Counted from the first letter of the stretch, positions 48,732 through 59,150 are shown. The stretch: DNA of 64,000 nt from Planctopirus ephydatiae (GCF_007752345.1 NZ_CP036299.1:4126001-4190000); one strand, 5' to 3'. The notes: generated from the sequence alone by a model not told the origin. Numbers and translations are program-made.

Positions 48732-49610
48732 CTACGGCATCCGGCCGTCGATGATGTTTTTGGGCTGCGGGACGGGGAGGCTGCGGAAGAAGAGTTCTCG
48801 CTCGGCGGCACACAAATGAATGTGGTCATCGACATGGCTGGCGCCGTGCACGACGACGAACTGCTTAGGGCCCGGGGCAGCTTCAAAGAGCTTCTCTCCC
48901 AGTGCCAATGGAATGAGCTGATCTTCATTGCCATGGCTTTGCAATAAAGGGCCCTGGTATTGCTTGAGTTTCTCGGCCGAGTTCAGCCGCTGGGTCATAT
49001 TCCATTCGGGCAAGAGCCAGGCGGCGTGTTGCCGGGCGACATCCGGGAGCGATGGAAAGGTGCTTTCGAGAATCAGTCCGCGGGCTCCACCATTCGCTGC
49101 GAGATCAACAGCAACCGCTCCGCCCAGCGACCGGCCCATCAGCACAACTTCCTCAGGTGCGATCTGATTCTGCTTGGCCAGCCAGTCGCGAGCAGCGGTC
49201 GCATCGATGAGAATTCCCCGCTCATGAGGAATGCCGGTACTGCGGCCATACCCGCGATAGTCAAAGACCAGAATTGTTAATCGATGCTGACGACTCAGCC
49301 GGGCTGCCAGCACACTCCACTGATCGACAGTCCCCGCATTGCCATGACAATAGAGCACGACGGCTTGTGGCGCGGGATGGGCGAAGTAGCGGCCATCCAG
49401 CTTTTGCCGATCAGGGGTTTCGATGGTGACCTGCTCACCCGGCGGCAAGACTTCGCCAGGCTTTTGCTCGCCACCGGCAACGAGGGAAGAAAAATTAGGG
49501 TAGACCAGCACCTGTTCGACAGGCCGGAGCGGCGAGAGAGGCCCCAGCAGACGACATCCCTGGGCCTGAACGACTTGAACCAGAATCAGCAGGAAGAACA
49601 CCCAGCGCAT
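48732..49610 (-). CDS. Alpha/beta hydrolase
   Basis: The 292-residue product has an N-terminal hydrophobic export segment (MRWVFFLLILVQVVQAQG) and an alpha/beta hydrolase fold: oxyanion region VVLYCHGNAGTVDQWS, YRGYGRSTGIP, nucleophile elbow GRSLGG with S161, acid in HGNEDQLIPL, and histidine in VVHGASHVDDH. This resembles the YqiA/BEM46-like family of exported or membrane-associated esterases. The substrate cannot be read. It is transcribed away from the repeat region. Confidence 0.88.
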   Translation of the reverse strand: MRWVFFLLILVQVVQAQGCRLLGPLSPLRPVEQVLVYPNFSSLVAGGEQKPGEVLPPGEQVTIETPDRQKLDGRYFAHPAPQAVVLYCHGNAGTVDQWSVLAARLSRQHRLTILVFDYRGYGRSTGIPHERGILIDATAARDWLAKQNQIAPEEVVLMGRSLGGAVAVDLAANGGARGLILESTFPSLPDVARQHAAWLLPEWNMTQRLNSAEKLKQYQGPLLQSHGNEDQLIPLALGEKLFEAAPGPKQFVVVHGASHVDDHIHLCAAERELFFRSLPVPQPKNIIDGRMP

Positions 49611-49810
49611 GTCGGCGTGTTCCTCCCTTCGTCTGTCGTTCCACCGTATTGAGCAATGAGCACCAGCAGAATCTGCCGGTTCAACCCGCCAGATCGTCGC
49701 TAGAAGCCCGCCCCATCAATTCCAGTTTCGGCTACACGCTCAATGAGGCTTGAAGGATTCTCCCTCGCTGAAAAATCAGTGGCAGCACTCGCCAACAGGA
49801 GGGAAAAATT

Positions 49811-50746
49811 TCAGGAAGGAGACGACACAGCGGGCATCGATTCCGTTTCGCTGCCACGGCGGGGAATGCGTTCACCGCCCACCACGGCACCACTCCCCAG
49901 GTTGAGCGAGAACGATCTTGTCAGTTCGGCTCCGAAGAGCAGCACCTGCATCGAGTAGTACATCCACACCAGAAAGACGACAATTGAACCGGCAGCCCCA
50001 TAAGCATTCCCGACGCCGCTCTGGTGGAGATAAAACGAGATCGCAATCTTGCCCAGAAGGAAGAGAATCGCGGTCACGACGGCACCGAGAGCTGTATCCC
50101 GCCAAGTGAGCGAGACATCCGGAAGCCAGCGAAAGACACCCGCAAACAGGAGCACGAAAACCACAAAGTTGATCGAAGGATCGGAAAACTGCAGCAGCGA
50201 TTGAGTGGCAGGCACGATATCAGTCGCCACCTTACCCAATGAGGTCACAATCAGGCTCAGCACAATCGAAGTGAGCACCAGCAGCCCGATGCCGAAAATC
50301 ATGAAGAACGACAGAAAGCGATCTTTAATGAACCGCCACCAGCCTGTCGTGCGATGAGGTGGGACTTCCCAGATCGTATTGAGGGCATCCTGCAATTCGA
50401 CGAAGACCGCCATCGCTCCGACCACCAGAGTGATGATGCCAATCGTGGTCGCAATAAATCCGTTGGTCGATTTGCGGGTATTGGCCACAACCGAACTGAC
50501 AATCTGGGCCGCTTCTTCACCAACGACTTCGCGCATCTGGTCCGTCACTTCGCCACGAGCGACTTCACCACCGACAATCATGCTCAGCAGCCCGACAGAG
50601 ATCACAGCCAGAGGAGCCAGTGACAAAATGGCGTAGAACGCGAGCGAAGCCCCCAGCCTCGGACACTTATGAGCCAGCCATTCACGGCCGGCATCCACGA
50701 AAACGTGGGCCACTGCTCGAAAACTCAATCGCTTCACCATGGGCAT
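49811..50746 (-). CDS. YihY/BrkB-family membrane protein
   Basis: The 311-residue product has six membrane helices in the YihY pattern: LGASLAFYAILSLAPLAVISVGLLSMIVGGEVARGEV, TTIGIITLVVGAMAVFVELQDALNTIWEV, FMIFGIGLLVLTSIVLSLIVTSLG, FVVFVLLFAGVFRWLPDVSLTWRDTALGAVVTAILFLLGKIAISFYLHQSGVGNAYGAAGSIVVFLVWMYYSMQVLLFGAELTR. The tail is cytoplasmic. The frame extends to a TTG 52 codons upstream. ATG 50746 has GGTGGA eight bases before it and removes an unlikely leader. The function of the family is unresolved. Confidence 0.9.
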   Translation of the reverse strand: MPMVKRLSFRAVAHVFVDAGREWLAHKCPRLGASLAFYAILSLAPLAVISVGLLSMIVGGEVARGEVTDQMREVVGEEAAQIVSSVVANTRKSTNGFIATTIGIITLVVGAMAVFVELQDALNTIWEVPPHRTTGWWRFIKDRFLSFFMIFGIGLLVLTSIVLSLIVTSLGKVATDIVPATQSLLQFSDPSINFVVFVLLFAGVFRWLPDVSLTWRDTALGAVVTAILFLLGKIAISFYLHQSGVGNAYGAAGSIVVFLVWMYYSMQVLLFGAELTRSFSLNLGSGAVVGGERIPRRGSETESMPAVSSPS

Positions 50747-50946
50747 AAGAACATTCCACCGCTGGAATAGGACAGAGGAATGAAACCGTGGAACCTGGTC
50801 GAAACACCAACCGTCAGGCATCTGGCATGTGGCATCAGCCAAAATCAACTTCGCAGGGTCATCACTAACGAGTGAACAAAAATGGGTGACGATCTTGATC
50901 AACCGGCACCCATGGGTTCACCCGTGATTTCATCCCACACAGAGCG

Positions 50947-51450
50947 TTACGACTTCGCAGCCGCCAGGACAGCTTCGTAGTTGGGATGATCGGCAATTTC
51001 CTTGCAGTATTCGACGTATTTCACCTTGCCATCGGCACCGACGACAAAGACAGCACGAGCGAGGCAACGATCGAGTGGGCCACCGCTGATCAGCACGCCG
51101 TAATCGACACCAAAATCGGTGCAGCGATGAGCGGAGAGCGTCTTGATGTTTTCGACCCCTTCCGATGCACACCAGCGCTTGTTGCCAAAGGGGAGATCCA
51201 TGCTGACGACGAAGACATCGACATTCGGCAGATTCTTGACTTCGTCGTTGAACTTCTTGGTTTCAAGAGCGCAAACTGAAGTATCGAGCGAAGGAACAGT
51301 GGCAATGATGGTCGTCTTGCCACTCAGTATAACTTCACTGAGATCGTTAGCCTGCAATGAAAATGTCGGTGCGACATCTCCCACCACAATCGCACGGCCC
51401 TTAAGATCGACAGGATTTCCCTTGAGTGTTGTTGCCCCAGCACGCTTCAT
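50947..51450 (-). CDS. tpx: Thiol peroxidase
   Basis: Tpx reduces hydroperoxides with thioredoxin. The 167-residue product has the family core: VGDVAPTFSLQANDLSEVILSGKTTIIATVPSLDTSVC with peroxidatic C60, and the resolving cysteine C94 in KRWCASEGVENIKTLS, giving an atypical two-cysteine mechanism. The end is VVGADGKVKYVEYCKEIADHPNYEAVLAA. A purine-rich AGGGGGGGA lies upstream of the ATG. It lies in the same direction as the YihY-like gene, separated by 200 bases. Confidence 0.95.
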   Translation of the reverse strand: MKRAGATTLKGNPVDLKGRAIVVGDVAPTFSLQANDLSEVILSGKTTIIATVPSLDTSVCALETKKFNDEVKNLPNVDVFVVSMDLPFGNKRWCASEGVENIKTLSAHRCTDFGVDYGVLISGGPLDRCLARAVFVVGADGKVKYVEYCKEIADHPNYEAVLAAAKS

Positions 51451-51594
51451 GATGCCATCCCCCCCTGAAAGATGAGTTTGTTTAGCGAATCCATTGATCC
51501 GGCTCTCAGCGGGAAGTATCGCAGGTCGGTCGGCAGTTTCAAAGGAACAGGTCTGTTCAGTGCGAATCCCTGGTGACCGCAGAAAGGCCAGCCC

Positions 51595-52110
51595 ATGCGT
51601 CTCTCTAACTCGGCGATCACCTTTTTGACGACACTGGGATTACTGACCATTGGCGTCATGCTGCTCGATATCCGGCAAAACGGTGTTAGCTATTGGCTCT
51701 TCCCGACGTCTTACAAGGGCTGTGGCACTTCCCACCTGCGGTTACTCACTGCCGAAAATTTCCCCAGGAATGAATCCGCCCGCTGCCGACTGATTCACAC
51801 CAACTCGCCTGAGGAAATCGTGCAGGAGGCCATCTACACGAAACATTCATTCCCAGAATGGAAAACACTACAACCGCCGGGGCAATCCACACTTCTGCAA
51901 GGGTCTCAAACTGTTGAGGGACGCATGATTTTCCCTGGCATCGTTCGAGCCAAGAGAATTTTTCAAGAAAAACATGTGATCGTACGCCTCGACGTGCCTG
52001 GGGAAGCATCGCGTGTGTATGTGGTGCCGGTTGATTGGGGCGTTCGTGGAAACCGCGCCACCGCCACGCTTTCGAAAGATTCGCAGTACCACAACCTCCC
52101 GGATCTGTGA
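51595..52110 (+). CDS. Hypothetical exported or anchored protein
   Basis: The 171-residue product starts with a hydrophobic segment (SAITFLTTLGLLTIGVMLLDI) that anchors or exports it. The rest is beta-rich (GRMIFPGIVRAKRIFQEKHVIVRLDVPGEASRVYVVPVDWGVRG). AAAGG lies seven bases before the ATG. I do not recognise the family. It is directed towards mnmG, which starts 72 bases downstream. Confidence 0.65.
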   Translation: MRLSNSAITFLTTLGLLTIGVMLLDIRQNGVSYWLFPTSYKGCGTSHLRLLTAENFPRNESARCRLIHTNSPEEIVQEAIYTKHSFPEWKTLQPPGQSTLLQGSQTVEGRMIFPGIVRAKRIFQEKHVIVRLDVPGEASRVYVVPVDWGVRGNRATATLSKDSQYHNLPDL

Positions 52111-52181
52111 CAGACGGAGACGGATTTGTCACAATACATCGCTGAAGTCAGTCAGTTCTTTCTGCGGATAGTGGCAAGCGA

Positions 52182-54023
52182 ATGTCGACCTACGATTTTG
52201 ATGTGCTCGTGATTGGTGCCGGTCATGCGGGATGTGAAGCAGCACTGGCAGCGGCCCGGCTCGGTGCGCGGACAGCCCTCCTCACCATGAATTGCGATAC
52301 TGTCGGACAGATGAGCTGCAACCCCGCGATTGGCGGTGTTGCCAAAGGCCAGATTGTTCGTGAAATCGACGCCCTCGGCGGTGAAATGGGCAAAGTCATC
52401 GACGCCAACGGCCTGCAGTTCCGCATGCTCAACCGCAGCAAAGGGCCCGCGATGCACTCGCCGCGAGCCCAGGCCGACAAGAAGCTCTATCAGTTCGACA
52501 TGAAGCGGCGAATTGAAGAACAGCCCAATCTTACGCTGCGACAAGAAACCACAGAACGACTCCTCGTCGAGCATGTTCCCGGCAACCGACCACAGCTGAC
52601 CGGTGTGCTGGTGCGCGGCGGTGCCATTTACAAGGCTCGTGCGGTCGTTCTCACCACAGGGACATTCCTGCAAGCCATCATGCATACCGGGGAAGCCAAA
52701 ACTCCCGGCGGACGGGCCGGCGATGGCACAACGGGTACACTGTCTGATTCACTTCGCGAACTCGGCTTTCAGCTCGAACGCTTCAAAACCGGAACACCCG
52801 CCCGGCTCAATGGCCGCACAATCGACTACAGCGTGATGCAGGAACAGCCTGGCGATGAGGAGCCTCAGCCTTTCTCATTCATGACGACCAAACTCCAGCA
52901 GCAGCAGCTCAGTTGCTGGTTGACCGAAACCAATGAATCTGTCCACGAGGTCATCCGAGCCAACCTGCACCGCGCGCCGATGTATTCGGGACAGATCAAC
53001 TCACGCGGGCCGCGCTATTGCCCATCGATTGAAGATAAAGTGGTCCGTTTTGCCGATAAGTCTTCGCACCACATTTTTCTGGAGCCCGAGGGGTATAACA
53101 CCCGCGAAATCTACTGCAATGGCATCTCGACGAGCCTGCCTCGCGATGTGCAGGATCAGATGATTCACAGCGTGAAAGGCTTGGAAAAAGCCGAGATCAT
53201 GCGCTATGGCTACGCAGTCGAATATGACTACGCACCGCCGACACAACTTTTGCCATCGCTGGAAACCAAGTCCGTGAAGGGACTCTACTTCGCGGGGCAG
53301 ATCAATGGGACCACGGGCTATGAAGAAGCCGCCGGACAGGGTCTGCTGGCAGGGATCAATGCCGCCCTTGCACTGCAGAGCCGGGAACCGCTGATTCTGG
53401 ATCGCAGCGAAGCCTATCTGGGCGTGCTCATCGACGATCTCGTCACCAAAGGTGTTGATGAACCATACCGCATGTTTACGTCACGAGCCGAGTTTCGCCT
53501 AGTTTTGCGGCACGATAACGCCGACCTCCGGCTGACTGCCAGAGGACGTGATGTGGGACTCGTGGATCAGGAACGCTGGACGACGTTTAAACAGTACACT
53601 CAAGACCTTCAGGCAGGCCGCCAGCTTCTCACGAAAGAGCGATTCGAAGGGGCAACTCTCGAAGAAATCCTTCGCCGACCTGAAACCACTTGGCAGACGT
53701 TAAAAGAACTTTCACCAGTCGTGGCTGCTCAAGCGATTTCTGCCCGAGCGGCTGAGCAACTCGAAATCGAAACGAAGTATGCTGGCTATATCCGCAGACA
53801 GGATAGCGATATTGAGAAAGCATCCAAGCTGAGCAATGTCCGCATTCCGACAGCATTCGATTACCACGCGATTCAACACCTGCGAAAGGAAGCCAAGGAA
53901 AAACTCTCCCGCATCCAGCCCGCTGATCTTGGGCAGGCCGGCCGCATCAGCGGAATTACCCCGGCTGATCTCTCCATCGTACTGCTGCATATTAAAGAAC
54001 GTGATCGAATGACAAGTGCCTAG
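52182..54023 (+). CDS. mnmG: tRNA uridine 5-carboxymethylaminomethyl modification enzyme MnmG
   Basis: MnmG works with MnmE to modify U34 of several tRNAs, using FAD and NADH. The 613-residue product begins VLVIGAGHAGCEAALAAARLGARTALLTMNCDTVGQMSCNPAIGG, the FAD fold and family motif, then REIDALGGEMGKVIDANGLQFRMLNRSKGPAMHSPRAQADK and GTFLQAIMHTGEAKTPGGRAGDGTTGTL. KGLYFAGQINGTTGYEEAAGQGLLAGINAAL follows, with the terminal helical domain (YAGYIRRQDSDIEKASKLSNVRIP…ISGITPADLSIVLLHIKER). mnmE is not in the window. It is convergent with the peptidase gene. Confidence 0.97.
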   Translation: MSTYDFDVLVIGAGHAGCEAALAAARLGARTALLTMNCDTVGQMSCNPAIGGVAKGQIVREIDALGGEMGKVIDANGLQFRMLNRSKGPAMHSPRAQADKKLYQFDMKRRIEEQPNLTLRQETTERLLVEHVPGNRPQLTGVLVRGGAIYKARAVVLTTGTFLQAIMHTGEAKTPGGRAGDGTTGTLSDSLRELGFQLERFKTGTPARLNGRTIDYSVMQEQPGDEEPQPFSFMTTKLQQQQLSCWLTETNESVHEVIRANLHRAPMYSGQINSRGPRYCPSIEDKVVRFADKSSHHIFLEPEGYNTREIYCNGISTSLPRDVQDQMIHSVKGLEKAEIMRYGYAVEYDYAPPTQLLPSLETKSVKGLYFAGQINGTTGYEEAAGQGLLAGINAALALQSREPLILDRSEAYLGVLIDDLVTKGVDEPYRMFTSRAEFRLVLRHDNADLRLTARGRDVGLVDQERWTTFKQYTQDLQAGRQLLTKERFEGATLEEILRRPETTWQTLKELSPVVAAQAISARAAEQLEIETKYAGYIRRQDSDIEKASKLSNVRIPTAFDYHAIQHLRKEAKEKLSRIQPADLGQAGRISGITPADLSIVLLHIKERDRMTSA

Positions 54024-54035
54024 ATCATAGAAAAT

Positions 54036-57000
54036 CTATTCACCCCAAAGCTGTTTCAGCACAGGCACCACTTGCGAATCATGCTGTAGGAGTTCTTCGC
54101 GGTTGAACGGGAAGAAATCATTGGTCGAGAAGTAAGCCTCGCTCGCTTCGGCGAAGTACTCCATCGGATTGGTCAGCGCATAAGCCTTGGTTTTTGTGGA
54201 ACGACCATTCGCAGACCGCTGTTCGACCTGCTCGTACTTTTTTGATTCTTTGGCAGCCTCATAAGCACGAGTGACTTCAGCATTTCCATAGCCTCCCTTG
54301 AGCACACGATCATGATAGGCATGTGCCAGTTCGTGCAGAGCAAAATTGGGCATGCGACGAGTCTCTTCTTCAAAAATGCGCACGTTGGTGAATTCAACGG
54401 CGCGGGCCATCTCGGGCAGTCGATTGTTCGCCACCAGCCATTGACGACTGGGGTGATACTCGGCGTGGGGAGCAATCCCCTTATACTCCGGCGAAAACCA
54501 TAATGTGACTTTTTTCAGTTCTTGTACGGCCTTTGGTGGTACAACCTGCACGACTTCTTTGAGTTGTGCCTCCAGAAGTTCCAGCGCCTTCTTCAGCTTC
54601 TCGGGATTTTCGGCCTTGAGTTGCCGATGAATGCGAACTGTCCAGCCTTGAATGAGAGCTTGATCGTAGGCTTCAGCCCCAGATTCGGCGTTCTCCACAG
54701 GTTCCTTTGAAGCCTGCGAAGTGCCTGGCTGGGTCTTGTCTGCAACCGCTACTGGAACAGGTACTTTTTCACTTGCCGGGGCACTCTTTAGAGGGAGCTT
54801 CTCATGGATATAGTTCGTCATGAGCTGATAGAGATGGAAGTTCGTTCCCCGCCCTTCACTGATACTATGCGACCGGCTGGGATAGGGCATGACTGAAAAC
54901 TGTTTTCCATGCGCAATCAGTTCGTTCATCAACTGCTCAGTCGCCTGATAATGGCAATTGTCGTCGCCCGTCCCATGAATCAGCAGCAGATCACCTTGCA
55001 GTTGTTTCGCAAATGTCGTCGGCGAGCCCTGCTTGTATCCCTCCTGGTTATCGCCTAATAACCCCATATAGCGCTCCTGATAGATCGTATCGTAGAGCAT
55101 CTGATTGGGCATCGGCGCGACAGCAATCGCCATCTTGTAAATCTCGGGATAGCGGAAGAGTGCATTGAGGCTCATGCTGCCACCGCCACTCCAGCCCCAG
55201 ATCCCCACGCGGGCAGGATCTGCAAAGGGCCACTTCGCCAGCAGGGCTTTGACGGCCAATGCCTGCTCTTGTGAGGCGAGAAGCCCGATCTGCTTATAAA
55301 CGCATTTGCGGAAGTCCCGTCCGCGGGGAGACATCGTGCCGCGATTATCAACAGCCGCCACGATATAGCCCTCCTGGGCCAGCATGCTGTACCAGAAGCC
55401 GCGTTTCCCCATCCAGACATCACGCACCACCTGCCCATGCGGCTCCCCATAGACGTGCAGAAAAAGTGGATGCTGCTTTTCACCCTTCGTATGTGCCGGT
55501 GCGAACCGCCAGCCATCGAGTTCAATGCCATTTCCGATATCAACCCGGAAGAGTTCCGGCTGCGGGAACTTCCACTGTGCCAGCTTGTCTTTAAGCACCT
55601 GGTTATCGGCGAGTGTACGAACCACCTCATGACCGGGAAGTCGAACAACCTCAGTTCGCGGAGGAGTCGTCAGATTCGAGAACGTATGGATCGCCACTTC
55701 AAAGGAGGGTGCGATCTGATAGGTATGCCAGCCTGATTGACCGGCTGGAGTCACCCGCTGAATTTCGCCACCGCGCAGAGGCACCTGATACAGATATCGC
55801 TGAGTCGGATTTTCCGGCGAAGCGGCGAAGTAGAGCATCCCCTTGGGCTCATCGATGGCTTCGACATCAATCACATCGAAGGCCCCCTGGGTAATGGCCA
55901 CGAGTTCGCCGCTTTCCAGATTCGCACGGTAGACATGCCTCCAGCCCGAACGCTCACTGATCCAGAGGAATTCCTTGCCGCCTGCCAGCCATTTGACAGG
56001 ATTGTCGTTCTCAATCCAGGTCTCTTCGACCTCTGTCATCACCGTACGAAGTTTTCCGGAAGTCACATCGACCAGGAAGACGATATTGCGGTTCTGCGGA
56101 CGATTCATCTGTTGAATCAGGAGTTGGCCACCCGCCGGTGTCCATTCGACCTGCGGGATGTAGTGCTCGCGAGGATCACCGGGGAGTTCAATCCAGGTGA
56201 GCTTGCCACCAGAGATGTTGACCACACCAACACGCGTCGATGAATTCTTTTCACCCACTTTCGGGTAAGGGAATGTGATCACCTCGGGATAGTTCTGCTG
56301 GCCATGATCAATCATGGTGAAGCGTGGCACACCGGTCGTATCAAACTGATAAAAGGCAATCGACTGGCTATCCGGACTCCAGCGCCAGCCATCTCGAATC
56401 GCGAGTTCCTCTTCGTTCACCCAATCGGAAGTCCCATTGATCAACGTCTCCGAACCATCCGTGGTTAAAGGAGTCACAGTCCAGTCCGTCAGCGATTGAA
56501 CATAGAGGTTATGAGCATAGACGAAAGCGACTTTCGTTTGATCGGGAGAGATCTTGGCAAACATCATCTGCGCGGAGGGAGTTGTCCCGCCCAGCTTGGT
56601 CAACTTCTGCTGTTTGAGATCAAACAGCCAGTAGTCGCCACGAGTATTCTGCCGCCAGACTTTCTGGCTGTTGGTATAGATCAGCAGTTTTGATTCGTCC
56701 TGGGTGAACTGAAAACGCTGCACGGCCAGTGGCTGTTCGCTTCCTGGTGGAATGAGCAGGTTTCCTGCAATAATAACTTCTTTAGCCCCCGTTTCGATGT
56801 TGATCCGCATCAAACTGACGAGTTTCGCCTCGGGATTTTCCTTCTCAAAGGAGAAATAGCTGTTCGAGAGCCGGCTCCATTGGAAGCTCCCGACTCGTTG
56901 TTCGTCGAAATCTTTCGAGTTAAGAATTCGATCGAGGGTGAGTTTTTCTGTCGCAGCATCTGCAGCCACGAGTTGGTGTCTAAGAGAGAACTGCAGTGAA

Positions 57001-57053
57001 AACACTACAGCACCGACAAGCAACATCGATAGAACATAAGATCGAGATGACAT
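54036..57053 (-). CDS. S9 (DPP IV-like) peptidase fused to a gluzincin-like zinc domain
   Basis: The 1005-residue protein has a signal segment (YVLSMLLVGAVVFSLQFSL), a beta-propeller (about 60-530, DPP IV-type), then the prolyl oligopeptidase catalytic domain: nucleophile S622 in GWSGGGS, the acid in HGTGDDNCHYQA and the histidine in YPSRSHSISEGRG (about residue 725). Residues about 790-1005 form a separate part with zinc motif HELAH at 907-911 and a downstream NPMEYFAEASEAYF (E965/E969), the HEXXH…E layout of gluzincin peptidases. Normal S9 proteins end near residue 740-760, so this is a fusion. Export to the periplasm is inferred. Convergent with mnmG, 12 bases apart. Confidence 0.9.
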   Translation of the reverse strand: MSSRSYVLSMLLVGAVVFSLQFSLRHQLVAADAATEKLTLDRILNSKDFDEQRVGSFQWSRLSNSYFSFEKENPEAKLVSLMRINIETGAKEVIIAGNLLIPPGSEQPLAVQRFQFTQDESKLLIYTNSQKVWRQNTRGDYWLFDLKQQKLTKLGGTTPSAQMMFAKISPDQTKVAFVYAHNLYVQSLTDWTVTPLTTDGSETLINGTSDWVNEEELAIRDGWRWSPDSQSIAFYQFDTTGVPRFTMIDHGQQNYPEVITFPYPKVGEKNSSTRVGVVNISGGKLTWIELPGDPREHYIPQVEWTPAGGQLLIQQMNRPQNRNIVFLVDVTSGKLRTVMTEVEETWIENDNPVKWLAGGKEFLWISERSGWRHVYRANLESGELVAITQGAFDVIDVEAIDEPKGMLYFAASPENPTQRYLYQVPLRGGEIQRVTPAGQSGWHTYQIAPSFEVAIHTFSNLTTPPRTEVVRLPGHEVVRTLADNQVLKDKLAQWKFPQPELFRVDIGNGIELDGWRFAPAHTKGEKQHPLFLHVYGEPHGQVVRDVWMGKRGFWYSMLAQEGYIVAAVDNRGTMSPRGRDFRKCVYKQIGLLASQEQALAVKALLAKWPFADPARVGIWGWSGGGSMSLNALFRYPEIYKMAIAVAPMPNQMLYDTIYQERYMGLLGDNQEGYKQGSPTTFAKQLQGDLLLIHGTGDDNCHYQATEQLMNELIAHGKQFSVMPYPSRSHSISEGRGTNFHLYQLMTNYIHEKLPLKSAPASEKVPVPVAVADKTQPGTSQASKEPVENAESGAEAYDQALIQGWTVRIHRQLKAENPEKLKKALELLEAQLKEVVQVVPPKAVQELKKVTLWFSPEYKGIAPHAEYHPSRQWLVANNRLPEMARAVEFTNVRIFEEETRRMPNFALHELAHAYHDRVLKGGYGNAEVTRAYEAAKESKKYEQVEQRSANGRSTKTKAYALTNPMEYFAEASEAYFSTNDFFPFNREELLQHDSQVVPVLKQLWGE

Positions 57054-57166
57054 ATCAATAACCTGTCGCTTAATACTGTATAAAGGGTTTCGTTCGCCGG
57101 AGATTCACAGGGAGGAAACTGAATATCGAGCATCAGTTCGCTATTTCTGCAATGAAGTCCGGTAAA

Positions 57167-58270
57167 TTAAAAAACATCGACCAGGCGTGGCCCCCAGACA
57201 TCAAACTTTGGTGTGATCCCCAGACCAGGCGCTGCACTCGCCTGCATGTAACCATCCACACGCATCGGTGCACCGTCGGCATTACTGACCGTGACATAGC
57301 TGTTAAAATCGGTACTTGTAAAGCGATAGTGCTCGGGTGTGCTATGGGCCAGATGTGCAATGGCAGCCGTGGTGATATCGCCACCCCAACTGTCCTCCAG
57401 CGTCATGGCAATTCCCAGCGAAACACATAAATCGCGAATCTGTCGTGTTCTTGTCAGCCCACCCAGCTTACTGATTTTCAGATTGACCGCATCCATTGCC
57501 AGATCGGCCTTCGCCCGCATGAACATACTCAAAGAGTCGATATTCTCATCGAGAATAAAGGGATGATCCGTCGCCCTGCGGACAGCGAGGCATTCTTCAT
57601 AAGTCAGGCAAGGCTGTTCGATATAAACATCCAGATCACGTACGGCCCTCACGACACGAATCGCCTCATGCTGTGACCAGCCCGTATTCGCATCAGCCAC
57701 CAGTCGATCATCGCTATCGAGCATCGCTCGAACTGCGCGAATCCGTTCAATATCGGTATCCGGGTTCCCGCCCACCTTGAGTTGAAAGCGGGTGTAGCCA
57801 TCGGTCTTGTAGGCCACGACCTTGCGGGCCATGACTTCGGGAGCTTCCTGGGAAATTGCTCGATAGAGCCGGATCTTTTCACCATAGCGGCCCCCCAGAA
57901 GTGTGCAAACCGGCAAACCAGTGCACTTCCCCAATAAATCCCAGCAGGCCATATCGATCCCGGATTTCACATAGGCATGCCCTTTGAGGGCGGCATCCAT
58001 GCGTTCATTGATTTGGGAGATCTCCCGGGGGTCCCAACCCAACAGGTGCGGCCCCAGTTCCTTAAGCCCTGCCCTGACACCGTCCGCATACGCAGGCAGA
58101 TAGAACGGCCCCAGTGGACAGACTTCGCCATAGCCGACATGGCCGGTATCGGTCTCGACTCCCACGAGTGTGCTGTCAAACACCGAAACCGACTTGCCAC
58201 CCGACCAGTGATAGCTCCCTTCACACAAAGGAAGCTCAACACGATGGGCAAAGATCCGGGTGATGATCAT
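57167..58270 (-). CDS. Enolase-superfamily protein (mandelate racemase/muconate lactonizing type)
   Basis: Members abstract a proton alpha to a carboxylate and include racemases, dehydratases and cycloisomerases. The product of about 367 residues has the capping domain ([37 protein letters not shown]) and the barrel with lysine in RFQLKVGG, metal ligands in [20 protein letters not shown] and FILDENIDS, and a second lysine in [12 protein letters not shown]. The layout resembles hydroxyproline-type epimerases and dehydratases, but substrate is not decided. M9 at 58270 gives the family-typical start; the ATG at 58294 is possible. No neighbour suggests a pathway. Confidence 0.85.
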   Translation of the reverse strand: MIITRIFAHRVELPLCEGSYHWSGGKSVSVFDSTLVGVETDTGHVGYGEVCPLGPFYLPAYADGVRAGLKELGPHLLGWDPREISQINERMDAALKGHAYVKSGIDMACWDLLGKCTGLPVCTLLGGRYGEKIRLYRAISQEAPEVMARKVVAYKTDGYTRFQLKVGGNPDTDIERIRAVRAMLDSDDRLVADANTGWSQHEAIRVVRAVRDLDVYIEQPCLTYEECLAVRRATDHPFILDENIDSLSMFMRAKADLAMDAVNLKISKLGGLTRTRQIRDLCVSLGIAMTLEDSWGGDITTAAIAHLAHSTPEHYRFTSTDFNSYVTVSNADGAPMRVDGYMQASAAPGLGITPKFDVWGPRLVDVF

Positions 58271-58392
58271 GAGGAAGATTCCGTGGTGGTGCATTCATGG
58301 TCGCGAGAATTTGTGTTATTGAACACAACATTTCATTGACGCACACCATACGGAGTGGCGGGCCATCTGCACAAGAATCAATCCGCCGAGGT

Positions 58393-59100
58393 TTACGGAT
58401 TTGCCGGAGTCCCTTGCCAAGAAAGACTTTTTGTACCAATGAGCCGGGCGGCTTCGGCTGGCTGAGTCTGCAGCAACAGGTGCGGCCCTGCAATTTGGCT
58501 GAACGTCACCTTCGGCATTAACTTCTGAATGATCGATAAACAGGATGCAGGGACCAGTCGATCCTGTGTCGCCTGAAGGTAATGAATCGGCACGGAAACA
58601 TTCTGCAGTTCAGGCCGCACATCAACCCGCAGGACTGCTCGTAACCTGGCAGCCAGAATGTCTGCTGGAACCTGATCCAAAACGGTTCGAATCCAATGCC
58701 GCGAGTCGGCCTCTGCTCCATTTGCCAGAAACATCATCGCTAGTGGTACTCGAAATGGATGGGAGAACCACCATGAAGAAACCCTCGATGCAGCCCAGCG
58801 GGGAAACCATTGTGCTGGTGAGGTGACAAAACTGGCGCACAGAATGACTCCACAAAGTCCCGCAGGATTGGAGGCCGCCAACTGAATGGCCAATGGCCCG
58901 GAAAAGGACTCACCCAGAACAACGTATGGTTCACCTTCAGGGAGTTGCTGTTTCACTAGAGTCAGCAGTTCCGGATAGCCCATCTGGGGATCGAACGGAT
59001 ATCTGAAGACGACGGCTTCGATATCGTTGTGCAAATGACTCAACAACGGCGTAAAGAGTTCACCCGTACCATCCATGCCAGGCATGAGGAGCAGTTTCAT
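58393..59100 (-). CDS. Alpha/beta-fold hydrolase
   Basis: The 235-residue product has MKLLLMPGMDGTGELFTPLLSHL, the nucleophile elbow GESFSG with S65 in YVVLGESFSGPLAIQLAASNP, a cap region, and VPIHYLQATQDRLVPASCL with the acid. The final histidine is likely in GPHLLLQTQP. Start 59100 is preferred over the ATG at 59127 because AGGAGGAG lies six bases upstream. The enzyme is cytoplasmic by lack of a signal. Substrate unknown; it is separate from the enolase-family gene by 122 bases. Confidence 0.85.
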   Translation of the reverse strand: MKLLLMPGMDGTGELFTPLLSHLHNDIEAVVFRYPFDPQMGYPELLTLVKQQLPEGEPYVVLGESFSGPLAIQLAASNPAGLCGVILCASFVTSPAQWFPRWAASRVSSWWFSHPFRVPLAMMFLANGAEADSRHWIRTVLDQVPADILAARLRAVLRVDVRPELQNVSVPIHYLQATQDRLVPASCLSIIQKLMPKVTFSQIAGPHLLLQTQPAEAARLIGTKSLSWQGTPANP

Positions 59101-59150
59101 AAACAACTCCTCCTGCCGGGCATTCAATTTCTTTCATAAATACCAAAGGT

